The notes under the pieces were generated by a model, which searched no databases, had not been told where the DNA came from, and saw only the letters and a list, made by a program, of their open reading frames with translations. Shown here in pieces: positions 15,795-17,710 of a stretch of 17,710 bases of DNA. The position numbers were made by a program, and so were the translations under genes. The DNA comes from Alphaproteobacteria bacterium (GTDB taxonomy: Bacteria > Pseudomonadota > Alphaproteobacteria > Rickettsiales > SXRF01). The DNA lies in contig JAFATP010000076.1 in assembly GCA_019243895.1 (NCBI GenBank), forward strand, positions 1-17,710, read 5' to 3'. Position 1 is the first letter of the stretch; each line of letters opens with the position of its first letter.

Positions 15795-16999
15795 CGCATC
15801 TGCTCCGCTTGCTGCGGGCGGGTATCCGCCTCCTGGAGGAACTGCCGGATGTTGCGCACCGCTTGGCGGATGCGCTGCCGGTTTTCCACCAGTGCGATGC
15901 GCACGTGGCCCTCGCCGCCCGGCCCAAAGCCGATGCCGGGCGCCACTGCTGCTTCCGCCTCCACCAGCAGGCGCTTAGAGAATTCCAGCGAAGAGAGATG
16001 CGAAAAAGCGTCCGGCAGCTTGGCCCAGACGAACATGGAGGCATCGGGTTTTTCCATCGGCCATACGGTTTTCAGGCCGTCCACCAGCGCGTCGCGCCGC
16101 TCGCGGTAGAGCGTTCGCATTCTTTCCACATAATCCTGCGGACCGTTCAGCGCTGCGGCCGCCGCCACCTGCACCGGTAGGAACGTGCCGTAGTCCAGGT
16201 ACGATTTGATTTTCGTCAATGCACCGATCAGCGCCGGAGCGCCGCAGGCGAAACCGATGCGCCATCCCGCCATGGAATAACTCTTGCTGACGGTGGTGAA
16301 TTCCACGGCGATCTCTCTCGCGCCTTTCACCTGTAAAATGGAAGGCGGCGGCGTATTCCCGAAATAAATCTCGCAATAGGCTAGGTCGGAGATGATGTAG
16401 ATGCCATAATGCCGGGCAAGATCCACCACGCGCTCGTAAAACGCTAAATCCACCGTGGCGGCGGTGGGGTTGCACGGGTAATTGAGAATCAGCGCCACCG
16501 GCGTGGGCTTCTGCGCCAGCGCTGCTTCCAGCCAGGAAAAAAACTCCGGGTCATGCGGCAGGTTGGGAATGTGCCGCACCTCTGCGCCGGGAATGACAAA
16601 ACCCCAGGTGTGAATGGGATAGCTAGGGTCCGGCACCACGAAGACGTCGCCGGGCTGAGAGATGGCTTGGGCCAGATTGGCAAGTCCTTCCTTGGAGCCG
16701 ATGGTGACGACGATTTCGCGGTCGGGATCCAACTCCAGGCCGAAGCGCCGCCCATAATACGCCGCCTGCGCGCGGCGCAAGCCGATAATGCCGCGTGACA
16801 CGGAATAACGGCTAGAGCGGGGATCGGCCACCGCTTCCTTCAGCTTGGCCACCACATGGGCGGGAGGCTTGGAATCCGGATTGCCCATGCCGAAATCGAT
16901 AATGTCCCGGCCGCTTGCGCGCGCCTCGGCTTTCAGGCGGTTAACTTCCGCGAACACATACGGCGGCAGGCGGCCGATGCGATAAAACGCGTCGCGCAT
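15791..16999 (-). CDS. PLP-dependent class I/II aminotransferase (AlaC / LL-diaminopimelate aminotransferase-like)
   Basis: This 402-residue fold-type I aminotransferase most resembles the AlaC group, often annotated as LL-diaminopimelate aminotransferase. In alphaproteobacteria the likelier role is glutamate-pyruvate transamination (alanine synthesis), but the sequence alone does not decide. The N-terminus LPPYVFAEVNRLKAEAR is typical of the group. PLP contacts are intact: Asn173 and the CNPT segment at 176-179, Asp205 and Tyr208 in SDLAYCEIYF, Schiff-base Lys239 in TVSKSYSMAGWRIGF, and Arg247. The substrate-carboxylate Arg lies in GGEGHVRIALVEN. It begins seven bases after the stop of the Pro-rich protein and overlaps hom by four bases, so all are probably cotranscribed. 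No good Shine-Dalgarno is seen at its ATG. Confidence 0.9.
   Translation of the reverse strand: MRDAFYRIGRLPPYVFAEVNRLKAEARASGRDIIDFGMGNPDSKPPAHVVAKLKEAVADPRSSRYSVSRGIIGLRRAQAAYYGRRFGLELDPDREIVVTIGSKEGLANLAQAISQPGDVFVVPDPSYPIHTWGFVIPGAEVRHIPNLPHDPEFFSWLEAALAQKPTPVALILNYPCNPTAATVDLAFYERVVDLARHYGIYIISDLAYCEIYFGNTPPPSILQVKGAREIAVEFTTVSKSYSMAGWRIGFACGAPALIGALTKIKSYLDYGTFLPVQVAAAAALNGPQDYVERMRTLYRERRDALVDGLKTVWPMEKPDASMFVWAKLPDAFSHLSSLEFSKRLLVEAEAAVAPGIGFGPGGEGHVRIALVENRQRIRQAVRNIRQFLQEADTRPQQAEQMR
15803..15806 (-). promoter_or_regulatory. Ribosome binding site of hom
   Basis: GGAG on the minus strand lies eight bases before the GTG start of hom, within the last codons of the aminotransferase gene. 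It supports the GTG as the true start. Confidence 0.6.
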
Positions 17000-17006
17000 G
17001 GAGGCA

Positions 17007-17710
17007 TTACTCGATCGTCATATGCGCCGCGACGGCGATGCTGCGTGCCACATAGCGCGATTCGGGCAGCCGCCGCGAGAACACCTGCACACTGTCGGGG
17101 AACACGCCAGCCATATCGGCGCGGGTGGGAGTTGCCCCGTCTTCCGGTGCCTGCGGCTCAAGCGAGGAGGCGGGTGGCGAAGCGGGCGGCGCCGGAGGCG
17201 GCGGCAATGCCGGCGTAGGCGTGGTATCGGCCGGAGGGGATGGCGGAGGAGGTGCGGGCGGCGGAGTGGCGTCCGTCGGTGTGGCGGATGGCGGTACGGG
17301 TGGAGGATTATTATTCGCGTGCGGCGGGGATGGTGGAGGATTATTATTCGCCGGAGGCGCGGGCGGAGGGGGAGGATTATTATTCGCCGGCGGCGTGGGC
17401 GGTGGAGGAGCATTGTTCGCTGCCGGGGCCAGGGGAGGCGAAGGATTGTTATTCGCCGGCGGCGGGGGTGGTGGAGGAGCATTGTTCGCTGCCGGAGGCG
17501 GCGGGGGTGGTGGAGAGTTGTTACTCGCCGGTGGCGATGGCGGAGGAGTCGCCGGCGCATTAGGCGGCGGAACGGGAGAGGAAGCCGGTGCCGGAGCAAT
17601 GGTGAGCGCCACCGGCGGCGGGGGCGGCGGCGGCGGCGGCGGGGGCGGTGCCGGCATAACGGCCGGTGGCGGACTTGATGGCGCAGGGCCGGGAGGCGTC
17701 GCGCCCGGCT
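17007..17710 (-). CDS. Proline-rich protein with Ala-Asn-Asn repeats, N-terminus outside window
   Basis: I do not recognise this protein. The frame is open to the right edge: 17 whole codons before the first in-window Met (17657) are also Pro-rich, so the true start lies outside. The visible 234 residues are mostly low complexity. A run of twelve prolines (residues 4-15 from that Met) is followed by an AP-rich spacer, then seven tandem units with an Asn-Asn core separated by Pro-rich spacers, then more Pro/Ala/Thr. The last 35-40 residues differ: ADMAGVFPDSVQVFSRRLPE and then RYVARSIAVAAHMTIE look like a folded, conserved tail. Pro-rich spacers often bridge the periplasm or display a domain, but no signal peptide or anchor is visible here. 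The stop is seven bases before the aminotransferase start. A spurious frame is unlikely, given the in-frame repeats and non-repetitive tail. Confidence 0.65.
   Translation of the reverse strand, partial: PGATPPGPAPSSPPPAVMPAPPPPPPPPPPPPVALTIAPAPASSPVPPPNAPATPPPSPPASNNSPPPPPPPAANNAPPPPPPPANNNPSPPLAPAANNAPPPPTPPANNNPPPPPAPPANNNPPPSPPHANNNPPPVPPSATPTDATPPPAPPPPSPPADTTPTPALPPPPAPPASPPASSLEPQAPEDGATPTRADMAGVFPDSVQVFSRRLPESRYVARSIAVAAHMTIE
17302..17530 (-). repeat. Tandem coding repeat (Asn-Asn core with Pro-rich spacer, 33/36-base units)
   Basis: On the plus strand a short AT-rich core (ATTATTATTCGC or variants) recurs seven times, near 17307, 17340, 17376, 17412, 17445, 17481 and 17517, between GGAGG/GGCGG-rich spacers. 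Units are 33-36 bases, that is 11-12 residues, always in frame. The encoded cores are ANNN (four), AANNA (two) and ASNNS (one). The AT-rich Asn codons contrast sharply with the GC-rich surroundings. Confidence 0.85.

Noticed and set aside
17302..17530. CRISPR array
   Set aside because: The units are short (33-36 bases) and GC-rich, the spacers are near-identical and coding, and the whole array stays in frame as a Pro/Asn-rich protein. No cas genes are present.
17240..17563. A plus-strand repeat protein (EDYYSP-type units) opposite the Pro/Asn repeat
   Set aside because: It mirrors the minus-strand tandem repeat. The minus frame continues into a non-repetitive tail, ends just before the aminotransferase gene and fits the operon direction.

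Overview
This GC-rich window reads as a compact stretch of core chromosome from an alphaproteobacterium. The call rests on gene content and order: a DUF2066 protein, an AI-2E family permease and an HdaA-type DnaA inactivator opposite purM-purN; an aminotransferase-hom-glpX run; a full-length GlnD; and a YfgM-like protein followed by BamB. I cannot assign a genus. I found no tRNA, rRNA, insertion sequence, CRISPR array, phage gene or att site, and no stretch over 300 bases lacks a gene. Genes overlap by 1-45 bases or sit a few bases apart, and only three gaps (4286-4368, 6412-6447, 13408-13488) are long enough to hold a promoter.

Layout. Bases 1-4285 (minus strand): OmpA-family lipoprotein, guaA, YfgM-like membrane protein, bamB (cut by the left edge). 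Bases 4369-4794 (plus): ndk alone, divergent from the lipoprotein. Bases 4799-6411 (minus): purM-purN with a four-base overlap. Bases 6448-9396 (plus): DUF2066 protein, AI-2E family permease, hdaA, all overlapping. Bases 9352-17710 (minus): a Pro/Asn-repeat protein (cut by the right edge), PLP aminotransferase, hom, glpX, dctA, glnD.

How the genes work together. guaA, ndk, purN and purM supply purine nucleotides. The lipoprotein, YfgM-like protein and BamB serve the envelope and outer-membrane assembly. HdaA limits replication initiation through DnaA and the sliding clamp. The right-hand block joins amino-acid synthesis (aminotransferase, homoserine dehydrogenase), gluconeogenesis (GlpX), C4-dicarboxylate uptake (DctA) and nitrogen sensing (GlnD).

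The strongest anomaly is purM. One in-frame TGA at 5860-5862 interrupts an otherwise complete gene, at a position where the family usually has a small residue such as Gly or Ala. Other points are a perfect inverted repeat spanning the DUF2066 start codon in the purM/DUF2066 divergent gap, promoter-like sequences that would give leaderless or near-leaderless mRNAs, a 45-base tail-to-tail overlap of hdaA and glnD, and a tandem Ala-Asn-Asn/Pro repeat protein of unknown function. I looked for an undescribed multi-gene system and do not see one; this is mostly ordinary housekeeping DNA.
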